DNA of 64,000 nucleotides from NCBI GenBank assembly GCA_900542575.1, contig UQOE01000001.1:62001-126000 (forward strand). The letters are read 5' to 3'. The translations under genes were made by a program, and so were the position numbers. This document shows, piece after piece, positions 1 through 7,198 of the stretch (positions within the stretch are counted from its first letter, which is position 1; every line of letters begins with the position of its first letter). The stretch comes from an uncultured Oscillospiraceae bacterium. GTDB taxonomy: Bacteria > Bacillota > Clostridia > Oscillospirales > Acutalibacteraceae. Under the pieces are notes generated by a model. That model was given only the letters and a program-made list of their open reading frames with translations, was not told where the DNA came from and did no database searches.

Positions 1-652
1 CATAGGCCCTGCGGAAAGAGGTGACAAACAGCGGGACAAAGACCGGGATCAGCGCCCGGGCCCTCTGGCCGAACGATCCGGTCTCGAGGTCGGCTCCCCT
101 CGCCTTCTGGGCACTGGTGATCTTATCAAACTCATCGACGAGGATGGGTATATAGCGCAGCGCAATGGTCATCATCATGGCCACCGTATGGATGCTGCCG
201 CGCATAAACTTCAGCGGCGAGAGCAGACGCTCCATGCCGTCGGTGATCAGCGTCGGCGAGGTCGTATAGGTCAGAAGCGAGCTCGCCACAATCAGGCAGA
301 TGACGCGGACCAGCATAAAAACAGCTGTATAGACGCCGCCGCTGTAAATGTGAATGGCGTGCCAGCGGAACCAGAGTTTTCCGGAGTCCACCAGGAGGAC
401 ATTCAGGACAGCGGTAATCAGCAAAATGATAAACAGGGGCTTTAAGCCCTTCAGAATGGTTGAAATGGGGATGCGTGAGACTGCAACCACGATGACCAGC
501 GATCCGACCATGACGAGCAGGGACCAGAAGTTGTGGCAGACGAAGATCATGACGATGAAGATCAGGGAGAGAACGATCTTCATCCGCGGATCCATCTTGT
601 GGACCGTCGAATGGCCGGGGAAGTACTGGCCGATGGTCATATCCTTAACCAT
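1..652 (-). CDS. ecfT: EcfT, transmembrane subunit of an ECF vitamin/metal transporter (3' end outside window)
   Basis: This is the coupling membrane subunit that joins the two EcfA ATPases to interchangeable substrate-binding S components in the cell membrane. Translation on the minus strand from ATG at 652 begins MVKDMTIGQYFPGHSTVHKM. Several hydrophobic segments follow, then the family hallmark ALRYIPILVDEFDKI and the ARG coupling motif in AQKARGAD. About 217 residues are visible; the C-terminus lies beyond base 1. The start overlaps the end of ecfA2 by 8 bp, so translation is probably coupled. The S component is not in the window, so the transported substrate cannot be named. The motifs make the family assignment firm. 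Confidence 0.93.
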   Translation of the reverse strand, partial: MVKDMTIGQYFPGHSTVHKMDPRMKIVLSLIFIVMIFVCHNFWSLLVMVGSLVIVVAVSRIPISTILKGLKPLFIILLITAVLNVLLVDSGKLWFRWHAIHIYSGGVYTAVFMLVRVICLIVASSLLTYTTSPTLITDGMERLLSPLKFMRGSIHTVAMMMTIALRYIPILVDEFDKITSAQKARGADLETGSFGQRARALIPVFVPLFVTSFRRAY

Positions 653-1517
653 GGGCGCCCACCCCCTTTTCTTCCTTCAGCCGCCGGAGTTCCTCCATGC
701 CCTGCTCAACCGTAAAGATGTCGGTTCGAACCGGGAGACCCCGCTGCTTCAGACCGAGGAATACTTTCGTAATCTGTGGGATGTCGAGGCCAATTTCCAG
801 CAGGTGTTCCGCCTGACCGTAGATTTCCTCTACAGAACCATAGAGATCTGCTTTGTGTTTATCCATAACCAGGACTTTCGTGGCGATGCGCGCGACGTCA
901 TCCATGCTGTGGGAAACCAGCAGGACCGTACAGCCGGTCTCCTGGCGATAGCGCTGGATAAGATCCAGAATCTGGTCCCGTCCCCGGGGGTCCAGGCCCG
1001 CAGCGGGTTCATCGAGGATCAGCACTTTCGGCTCCATTGCCATGACGCCGGCGATGGCGGCACGTCGCTGTTCGCCGCCTGAGAGATCGAACGGGGACTT
1101 TTCCAGCATGGCGTCCGTCAGACCGACATAGCCGGCTGCCCGACGGACACGGGAATCCACCTCGTCCTCTTCCAGTTTCATATTTTTCGGCCCGTAGGCG
1201 ATATCCTTATAGACCGTCTCCTCAAACAGCTGGTTTTCCGGGTGCTGAAAGCAGAGTCCAACCGTAAACCGGCTCTTCCGGAGCGAGGCCCTGCTCTCCC
1301 AGATATCCTGTCCATCGACATAGACTTTGCCCGAAGAGGGCTTCAGCAGGCCGTTAAAATGCTGAATCAGCGTGCTCTTTCCGGAACCGGTGTGGCCGAT
1401 GACCGCCACCAGCTCCCCCTCCTCGATCTGGATGCTGACGTCATCCAGAGCGGACACCTCAAACGGAGTGCCGACGGAGTAGCGGTAGGTGAGATGCTCA
1501 GTTTTCAAAACAGCCAT
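645..1517 (-). CDS. ecfA2: EcfA2, ECF transporter ATPase
   Basis: This is the second ATP-binding subunit of the energy-coupling factor module (290 aa). It carries a Walker A motif (GHTGSGKST), an ABC signature (LSGGEQRR) and a Walker B (VLILDEPAAGLDP). ATG 1517 (MAVLKTEHLTYRY) was chosen over an in-frame start 39 bp upstream: a GGGGGTG ribosome site sits just before it, and the family N-terminus starts here. Only 2 bp separate it from the ecfA1 stop, and it overlaps ecfT by 8 bp. This is the usual ecfA1-ecfA2-ecfT order. EcfA1 and EcfA2 form the heterodimeric ATPase of the complex. Confidence 0.95.
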   Translation of the reverse strand: MAVLKTEHLTYRYSVGTPFEVSALDDVSIQIEEGELVAVIGHTGSGKSTLIQHFNGLLKPSSGKVYVDGQDIWESRASLRKSRFTVGLCFQHPENQLFEETVYKDIAYGPKNMKLEEDEVDSRVRRAAGYVGLTDAMLEKSPFDLSGGEQRRAAIAGVMAMEPKVLILDEPAAGLDPRGRDQILDLIQRYRQETGCTVLLVSHSMDDVARIATKVLVMDKHKADLYGSVEEIYGQAEHLLEIGLDIPQITKVFLGLKQRGLPVRTDIFTVEQGMEELRRLKEEKGVGAHG

Positions 1518-1519
1518 CG

Positions 1520-2482
1520 TCACACCCCCATAGAAGATGCAATAGCATCGACGCATTCCCGGGTACTGAGGATGCGCTCTGGCAGATTCCAGCCCGCTTC
1601 CCGGAGCTCGGCGGAGAACTCCGCCGCCTGCGGCACATCCAACCCGATCTTCCGGAGCCCCTCCCGGTCCGCAAAGACCTCATAGGGGTCGCCGTCCCGG
1701 TAGATGGTGCCGCCGTCGATGACGATGACGCGGTCTGCCGTCGCCGCCTCTTCCATGTAGTGGGTAATAAAAACAACGGTCTTTCCATACTCGTCGTGAA
1801 GCCGGTGAATGGTGTCCATGACCTCACGGCGCCCGCTTGGATCCAGCATGGCGGTCGACTCGTCGAAGATGATGCAGGCGGGGTCCATGGCGAGGATGCC
1901 CGCGATGGCAACCCGCTGTTTCTGTCCGCCGGACAGCTTGTTCGGGGCGTGGTTCCGGTACTCATACATGCCGACCGCCTTTAAGGAGCGGTCCACGCGC
2001 GCGCGGATTTCTTCCGGCGGCACACCGAGATTCTCCGGTCCGAACGCCACATCCTCCTCGACCACGGAGGCGATGATCTGATTGTCCGGATTCTGAAACA
2101 CCATTCCCACCTGGCGGCGGATATCCAGCAGGCGGTCCTCCTCTTTGGTGTTGATGCCGTAGCAGACGACGTCTCCCTTATCCGGGGCAAGAATGCCGTT
2201 GCAGAGCTTGCCGAAGGTGGATTTGCCGGAGCCGTTGTGGCCCAGCACCGCCAGGCAGTCGCCGCGGTGGATTGTGACATTCAGATTGTCGAGCGCGAGG
2301 TGGACGCTCTCGCCCGCCTCCTCGGCCTCTTCCGGATCATCATAGGTAAAAGAGACTCCGCGGAAGGTGATGACGTCATTGCCGGTAAACTCCGGCGGAC
2401 GGACCTCCTCCGCGGCCTCTGATTTTTTCTTCTTTTTCTGCTTGCGTGAAGTGTGTTTTCTCAAAGCGATACTCTTCTCCAA
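1520..2482 (-). CDS. ecfA1: EcfA1, ECF transporter ATPase
   Basis: This is the first ATP-binding subunit of the energy-coupling factor module (320 aa). Walker A is GHNGSGKST, the ABC signature is LSGGQKQR and Walker B is CIIFDESTAMLDP. The protein is longer than a typical EcfA1 of about 280 aa because of a charged N-terminal extension of about 35 residues with a lysine run (KQKKKKK), followed by an acidic stretch. The ABC fold begins near VITFRGVSFTYDD. The gene follows the methyltransferase gene by 3 bp and precedes ecfA2 by 2 bp. The function of the lysine-rich tail is unknown; it could contact the membrane or nucleic acid, but that is speculation. Confidence 0.95.
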   Translation of the reverse strand: MEKSIALRKHTSRKQKKKKKSEAAEEVRPPEFTGNDVITFRGVSFTYDDPEEAEEAGESVHLALDNLNVTIHRGDCLAVLGHNGSGKSTFGKLCNGILAPDKGDVVCYGINTKEEDRLLDIRRQVGMVFQNPDNQIIASVVEEDVAFGPENLGVPPEEIRARVDRSLKAVGMYEYRNHAPNKLSGGQKQRVAIAGILAMDPACIIFDESTAMLDPSGRREVMDTIHRLHDEYGKTVVFITHYMEEAATADRVIVIDGGTIYRDGDPYEVFADREGLRKIGLDVPQAAEFSAELREAGWNLPERILSTRECVDAIASSMGV

Positions 2483-2485
2483 AAC

Positions 2486-3355
2486 TTATTTGCTGCGCCA
2501 AATGGCAGAAGCGCCGCATGGAAGGCACATGCCGGTTGCCGTGGTCTTCAGGCCGATCTCATCGCACTCGAGATACCCGCCGTGTTTCGGTGGGACGACG
2601 CTGCCGAGAATATACTGCATGACCGACGGAGAAAGCCCGGTGGTATAGGAGTTGATCAGGAACATCAGCGCCTGGTCCGAGAGCACCTGTTCGCACTCCT
2701 CCACCAGCTCGTAGATGGTGTCCTCCAGTTTCCAGACCTCACCGCCAGGGCCGCGCCCATAGGACGGCGGGTCCATGATGATGATATCGTACTTGTGGCC
2801 GCGGCGGATTTCCCGCTGGACAAATTTCCGGCAGTCATCCACGAGCCAGCGGACATGGCCGCCCTCCACTCCGGAGAGTTTTGCGTTTTCCTTGGCATAG
2901 TTGACCATGCCTCGGGAGGCGTCGACGTGTACGACCGATGCGCCCTCTGCGAGAGCCGCTATCGTTGCGCCGCCGGTATAGGCAAACAGGTTCAGGACAC
3001 GGACTTCATCCCGTCCGGAGGAACGGATGACCTCGCGCAGATAGTCCCAGTTGACCGCCTGCTCCGGGAACAGGCCGGTGTGCTTGAACCCCATTGGTTT
3101 GATTTTATAGGTCAGGTCCCGATACTGGATGGTCCATTCCTCCGGATACTTCCGGTAGACCTCCCATTTGCCGCCGCCCTTTTTGCTGCGGTAATAGTGT
3201 GCGTTGGCTCTATGCCACATGGGGTGGCTCTTCGGGGTCCTCCATATAACCTGCGGGTCCGGCCGGATGAGGATGATGTCGCCCCACCGTTCCAGGCGCT
3301 CGCCGCAGGAGGTGTCCAGGAGTTCATAGTCCTCCCAGTACTGCGTACTTCTCAT
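2486..3355 (-). CDS. SAM-dependent methyltransferase, RlmI/RlmK-like (COG1092 type)
   Basis: This is a class I methyltransferase of 289 aa, probably acting on a base in 23S rRNA. The SAM-binding loop is visible as VLNLFAYTGGATIAA, followed by an acidic residue in VVHVDASRGMV. The catalytic-type motif is IIIMDPPSYGRG. The start MRSTQYWEDY at 3355 has a GAGGAGGAG ribosome site about nine bases upstream, so the 16-residue longer reading into the end of glmM was rejected. It lacks the N-terminal PUA domain of full-length RlmI. It lies between glmM (16 bp gap) and ecfA1 (3 bp gap). The exact RNA target is not visible. Confidence 0.8.
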   Translation of the reverse strand: MRSTQYWEDYELLDTSCGERLERWGDIILIRPDPQVIWRTPKSHPMWHRANAHYYRSKKGGGKWEVYRKYPEEWTIQYRDLTYKIKPMGFKHTGLFPEQAVNWDYLREVIRSSGRDEVRVLNLFAYTGGATIAALAEGASVVHVDASRGMVNYAKENAKLSGVEGGHVRWLVDDCRKFVQREIRRGHKYDIIIMDPPSYGRGPGGEVWKLEDTIYELVEECEQVLSDQALMFLINSYTTGLSPSVMQYILGSVVPPKHGGYLECDEIGLKTTATGMCLPCGASAIWRSK

Positions 3356-3371
3356 TCCACTGCTCTCCTCC

Positions 3372-4721
3372 TCAGATGAGACGCTCACGGACGACTTCGG
3401 CAATGTCTTCGCCGAGGCGCTGAATTTGGTCGGTGTCTTTGCCCTCGAGCATAACGCGGATCAGCGGTTCCGTTCCGGAAGCACGGACCAGGACACGGCC
3501 GGTGTCACCGAGCTCCTCCTCGGCTTTGGCAATGGCCTTTTTAATCTCCTCGTCCTCAGGGAAGCGGACTTTGCCCATCTTGGAGACGGTGACGTTGATC
3601 AGGACCTGCGGGTAGATCTCCATGACGGAGGCGAGCTCGGAGAGCTTTTTACCCGAGCGGTTCATGGCCTTCAGGACCTGGATGGCCGTCAGCTCGCCGT
3701 CACCGGTGGTGGCAAAGTCCAGGAAAATGACATGTCCGGACTGCTCGCCGCCGATCTTATAGCCGTTTTTCCGCATGTTTTCCAGAACATAGCGGTCACC
3801 GACTGCGGTCTTCTCGCAGTGGATTCCCTCTTTCTCGGCAAATTTGAAGAAGCCCATGTTGCTCATTACGGTGACGACAGCCGTGTTCTTATCCAGACGA
3901 TGGTGCTCTTTCATGTCCTTGGCGCAGATGGCAATGATCTTGTCGCCGTCTACGACTTCGCCGTTCTCATCGACCGCAATCAGGCGGTCTGCATCGCCGT
4001 CAAAGGCAAAACCGGCGTCGACATCGTGGTTCCGGCAGTACTCCTGCAGCTGTTCAATATGAGTGGATCCGCAGTGGTCGTTGATATTAATGCCGTCGGG
4101 GTCTGCATTCATAACGGTCACATTGCAGCCGAGATACTCAAACAGCTTCTGTGCGGTAACGCTGGATGCACCGTTAGCACAGTCAAGTGCCACATTGACG
4201 CCGTTGTAGCGGTACCCGGTCGTGCAGAGCAGATGGTTGATATAGTCTTTATACGCATTTTTGGCATAGGTGATATGGCCGACCTCGGCGCCGACCTTGA
4301 CCGGAGGCGTCCGAACCTCATCCAGGATGATGGCCTCGATCTCCTCCTCCAGAGCGTCGGGGAGCTTGTAACCATCGGACTGGAAGATCTTAATGCCGTT
4401 GTATTCAAAGGGATTGTGGGATGCCGAGATGACGACGCCGGCATCGTACCCGTACTCCTTGACCAGATAGGCGACGGCCGGAGTCGGGATGACGCCGAAC
4501 AGATAGACATCGGCGCCGACCGAGCAGAGCCCTGCGGCAATGGCCGATTCCAGCATGTCGCCGGAGAGACGCGTATCCATTCCGATGGCCACTTTCGGGC
4601 GCTTGTGCTCACTGTCAATGAGAACCATGGCAGCGGCGCGGCCGATCTTCATGGCGAGCTCCGGACTGAGGTCTTTGTTGGCGACGCCGCGTGCGCCGTC
4701 GGTTCCGAATAATCTTCCCAT
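3372..4721 (-). CDS. glmM: Phosphoglucosamine mutase
   Basis: GlmM interconverts glucosamine-6-phosphate and glucosamine-1-phosphate, a step toward UDP-GlcNAc and peptidoglycan. The 449-aa length is standard. It begins MGRLFGTDGARGVANKDL. The phosphoserine active-site loop is VVISASHNPFEYNGIKIF near residue 100, the metal-binding loop is FDGDADRLI, and the sugar-binding motif GGEQSGHVI and the phosphate-binding motif RASGTEPLIRVM are intact. A ribosome site AAAGGAG precedes the ATG. The gene sits 18 bp downstream of ruvB, so a cell-wall gene shares an operon with recombination genes. Confidence 0.97.
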   Translation of the reverse strand: MGRLFGTDGARGVANKDLSPELAMKIGRAAAMVLIDSEHKRPKVAIGMDTRLSGDMLESAIAAGLCSVGADVYLFGVIPTPAVAYLVKEYGYDAGVVISASHNPFEYNGIKIFQSDGYKLPDALEEEIEAIILDEVRTPPVKVGAEVGHITYAKNAYKDYINHLLCTTGYRYNGVNVALDCANGASSVTAQKLFEYLGCNVTVMNADPDGININDHCGSTHIEQLQEYCRNHDVDAGFAFDGDADRLIAVDENGEVVDGDKIIAICAKDMKEHHRLDKNTAVVTVMSNMGFFKFAEKEGIHCEKTAVGDRYVLENMRKNGYKIGGEQSGHVIFLDFATTGDGELTAIQVLKAMNRSGKKLSELASVMEIYPQVLINVTVSKMGKVRFPEDEEIKKAIAKAEEELGDTGRVLVRASGTEPLIRVMLEGKDTDQIQRLGEDIAEVVRERLI

Positions 4722-4739
4722 AATGTTTTTTCTACTCCT

Positions 4740-5771
4740 TTATCTGTCTGCCGGGTACGGGATGCCGAGATGGCGGTAGCCGGCTGGGGTAACCATCCGT
4801 CCCCGCGGGGTGCGGGACAGGAAGCCGATTTGCATAAGATAGGGCTCATAGACGTCCTCTATGGTGGAGGGGTCTTCGCCGATAGCGGCGGCAATGGTGT
4901 CCAGACCGACCGGCCCGCCGCGGTAGCTGTCGATCATCGTGTTGAGAATGAGCCGGTCGATGTTGTCGAGACCGAGCTGGTCGATTTCCATGCGGGAGAG
5001 GGCGAGGTCGGCGGCCTCTCTGGTGATGACGCCGTTCCCCATAACCTCTGCGAAGTCGCGCGCCCGCTTCAGAAGCCGATTCGCGATTCGGGGTGTGCCC
5101 CGCGAACGGGACGCAATGTCCATGGCGCCCTCAGGGTCAATCTCAATGCCGAGAATGCCGGCGCTGCGCCGGACGATCTCCGCGAGCTGATCAGGTGTGT
5201 AGAGTTCCAGACGGAGCAGAACACCGAACCGGTCCCGGAGAGGTGCCGAGAGCTGACCCGCCCGGGTGGTGGCGCCGACCAGGGTGAAATTCGGGAGATC
5301 CAGCCGAATGGAACGAGCCGACGGCCCTTTTCCGATAATAATGTCTATGGCATGATCCTCCATGGCCGGGTAGAGAATTTCCTCCACCTGCCGGGAGAGA
5401 CGGTGAATCTCGTCAATAAACAGGACGTCGCCGTCATTTAAGTTGGTCAGCAGCGCGGCGAGGTCCCCCTGCTTTTCGATGGCAGGTCCTGAGGTGACGC
5501 GGATGTCCACGCCCATCTCAGCCGCAATGATGCCGGAGAGCGTCGTCTTGCCGAGGCCGGGCGGCCCGTAGAGCAGAACGTGGTCCAGAGACTCTCCGCG
5601 GCGCTTTGCGGCGTCGATATAGATGCGGAGATTTTCCTTTACCTTGTCCTGCCCAATATATTCGTTGAGCGTACGCGGCCGGAGAGAGAACTCATAATTG
5701 GACTCTTCATCTCCCGCCGTGTACTCCGGCGTCATGAGCCGGTTTTCAAAGTCAAATTCTTCGTCGTTCAC
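4740..5771 (-). CDS. ruvB: Holliday junction branch migration ATPase RuvB
   Basis: RuvB is the hexameric AAA+ motor that drives branch migration on Holliday junctions with RuvA. The 343-aa length is normal. Walker A is YGPPGLGKTTL, Walker B/DEXH is FIDEIHRLSR, sensor 1 lies in LVGATTRAGQLSAPLRDRFG, and the C-terminal winged helix contains PRGRMVTPAGYRHLG. It begins MNDEEFDFENRLMTPEY. It is encoded after ruvA with a 30-bp gap, in the order ruvC-ruvA-ruvB. Confidence 0.98.
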   Translation of the reverse strand: MNDEEFDFENRLMTPEYTAGDEESNYEFSLRPRTLNEYIGQDKVKENLRIYIDAAKRRGESLDHVLLYGPPGLGKTTLSGIIAAEMGVDIRVTSGPAIEKQGDLAALLTNLNDGDVLFIDEIHRLSRQVEEILYPAMEDHAIDIIIGKGPSARSIRLDLPNFTLVGATTRAGQLSAPLRDRFGVLLRLELYTPDQLAEIVRRSAGILGIEIDPEGAMDIASRSRGTPRIANRLLKRARDFAEVMGNGVITREAADLALSRMEIDQLGLDNIDRLILNTMIDSYRGGPVGLDTIAAAIGEDPSTIEDVYEPYLMQIGFLSRTPRGRMVTPAGYRHLGIPYPADR

Positions 5772-5801
5772 AGTGCAATGTTTCTCCTGTCCGTCTGCGA
5801 A

Positions 5802-6413
5802 TTAACCTGCGAGCCGTTTGAGCGCCTGCTTCAGGAGCGTCTCCGTCGGGAGCGCCGGGTCCAGGCCGGCAACCGAGTGGGCGGCCTCTGCCTGCGAATA
5901 GCCCAGCATAACCAGTGCGTTGATGGCGTCGGAGACCGATGTCGCTGCACCTGACGGAGATGCCGCGGCGGCTGCGCCACTCTTCGGCAGACTGCCGTTT
6001 TCCATGGACTTCGCCATTTTATCTTTGAGCTCCAGTACAATGCGCTGCGCCACTTTGGGGCCGACGCCCTGGGCCTGGGTCAGCGTCTTGTAGTCGCCGG
6101 AAGCAAGTGCAAGCGCGAGCTGCGACGGATCCAGTACCGAGAGAATGGAGAGCGCCGCCTTCGGGCCGACGCCGGACACCCCGGTGAGCATCTGAAAGAG
6201 CTCTTTTTCTTTGCGGTCGTAAAAACCGTAGAGGTCTATGCCGTCCTGCCGCACCGAGAGGAACGTATAGAGCGTCACCTCGTTCCCCTCCTGCCCGAGC
6301 TTATTCAGCGTAGTGCGGGAGACCCGGCAGAGATAGGCAACGCCGTTGGTACAGCGAACCGCTGCATTCCCTGCGTCCGTATAGACCAGCTCTCCGGTCA
6401 GACTGTAGAACAT
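5802..6413 (-). CDS. ruvA: Holliday junction DNA helicase subunit RuvA
   Basis: RuvA binds four-way junctions as a tetramer and loads RuvB. The protein has 203 residues. An N-terminal OB fold (MFYSLTGELVYTDAG) is followed by helix-hairpin-helix motifs (LTGVSGVGPKAALSIL and LTQAQGVGPKVAQRIVLEL), a flexible Ala/Ser-rich linker (about 135-155), and the C-terminal RuvB-interacting domain (ALVMLGYSQAEAAHSV). Three bases separate it from ruvC. Confidence 0.97.
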   Translation of the reverse strand: MFYSLTGELVYTDAGNAAVRCTNGVAYLCRVSRTTLNKLGQEGNEVTLYTFLSVRQDGIDLYGFYDRKEKELFQMLTGVSGVGPKAALSILSVLDPSQLALALASGDYKTLTQAQGVGPKVAQRIVLELKDKMAKSMENGSLPKSGAAAAASPSGAATSVSDAINALVMLGYSQAEAAHSVAGLDPALPTETLLKQALKRLAG

Positions 6414-6416
6414 AGA

Positions 6417-6950
6417 TCAGATTCCTTTCCGAACTTTCAGCTGATGATGGGCAATTTTCTCCTCGATGGAGCCGAGCGAGGAACCGTCCACATGGGCATG
6501 GCAGATGGCCATAGCCAGTGCGTCGGCGGTATCGTCGGGCTTCGGAACTTCCTTGAGATTCAGAATAATGCGGGTCATTTCCATAACCTGCTTCTTTTCG
6601 GCCTTGCCGTAGCCGACCACGCCCTGCTTTACCTGCATGGGCGTGTATTCATGGATTTCCAGGCGATGCTGCCTTGCGGCCAGCATAAGTACGCCGCGTG
6701 CCTGGGCAACGTCAATACCTGTCGTCTTATTATTGGTAAAATAGAGTTTCTCCATGGAGAGCACCTCCGGATGGGTGCGGTCCATGAGCGCGGAGGCCTC
6801 GTCATAAATCTGCTCCAGACGCCGGTCAAACGGTACGCCTGCCTGGGTGGTAATGGCCCCGTAGTCCACTACGGAAAACCGATTTCGTTCGTAGTCCAGA
6901 ACACCCCAGCCGATGATGGCATATCCTGGGTCAATTCCCAATATTCGCAC
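6417..6950 (-). CDS. ruvC: Crossover junction endodeoxyribonuclease RuvC (GTG start)
   Basis: RuvC resolves Holliday junctions by symmetrical nicking. The acidic catalytic set is visible: Asp in ILGIDPGYA, Glu in LSMEKLYFT, and the paired Asp residues in PDDTADALAMAICH. A longer reading from ATG 6998 is possible. I chose GTG 6950 (VRILGIDPG, 177 aa) because a GGGGG ribosome site lies seven bases upstream, the family begins here, and the predicted transcription start (about 6995) would lie inside the longer reading. It is the first gene of the ruv-glmM-ecf run. Confidence 0.93.
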   Translation of the reverse strand: MRILGIDPGYAIIGWGVLDYERNRFSVVDYGAITTQAGVPFDRRLEQIYDEASALMDRTHPEVLSMEKLYFTNNKTTGIDVAQARGVLMLAARQHRLEIHEYTPMQVKQGVVGYGKAEKKQVMEMTRIILNLKEVPKPDDTADALAMAICHAHVDGSSLGSIEEKIAHHQLKVRKGI

Positions 6951-7001
6951 GGTTTGTCCCCCATTCGCCTGGCAGAAAAGACTCTGCTCCAGAATCATTA
7001 A

Positions 7002-7030
7002 ATTCTATCATAAACTCCTATATTGTACAA
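7002..7030 (-). promoter_or_regulatory. Sigma-A-type promoter of the ruvC operon
   Basis: On the minus strand TTGTAC and TAGAAT are separated by exactly 17 bp. The predicted start falls near 6995, about 45 bases before the ruvC GTG start. Confidence 0.65.
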
Positions 7031-7033
7031 GAA

Positions 7034-7060
7034 AACGGCCTGTATGAAATACAGGTCGCC
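7034..7060 (-). terminator. Hairpin beyond the distal end of the CRISPR array
   Basis: CCTGTAT and ATACAGG (7039-7055) form a 7-bp stem with a GAA loop. Read on the minus strand it is followed by CCGTTTTCTT. It lies between the array and the ruvC promoter and could end the pre-crRNA transcript. The U tract is weak. The rest of 7061-7198 shows no gene or clear motif. Confidence 0.45.
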
Positions 7061-7198
7061 AAAAGAATTCCAAATAATTACAATATTCCCGCAATAACAA
7101 GGATTGCCTTTTTCGTGCAACGGGTTCCCCCCTGCCGAGCGGTCAGCAGAGATTAATTTCTGTCAACATTATCTATCCTTGCAGACAACTGAACAAAT

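Noticed and set aside
3426..4712. Long plus-strand frames opposite glmM, pyrG and the GH13 gene
   Set aside because: These are antisense shadows; the opposite strand encodes complete, well-known enzymes.
6951..6998. Longer RuvC starting at ATG 6998
   Set aside because: The predicted transcript starts near 6995, and GTG 6950 has the better ribosome site and matches the family start.
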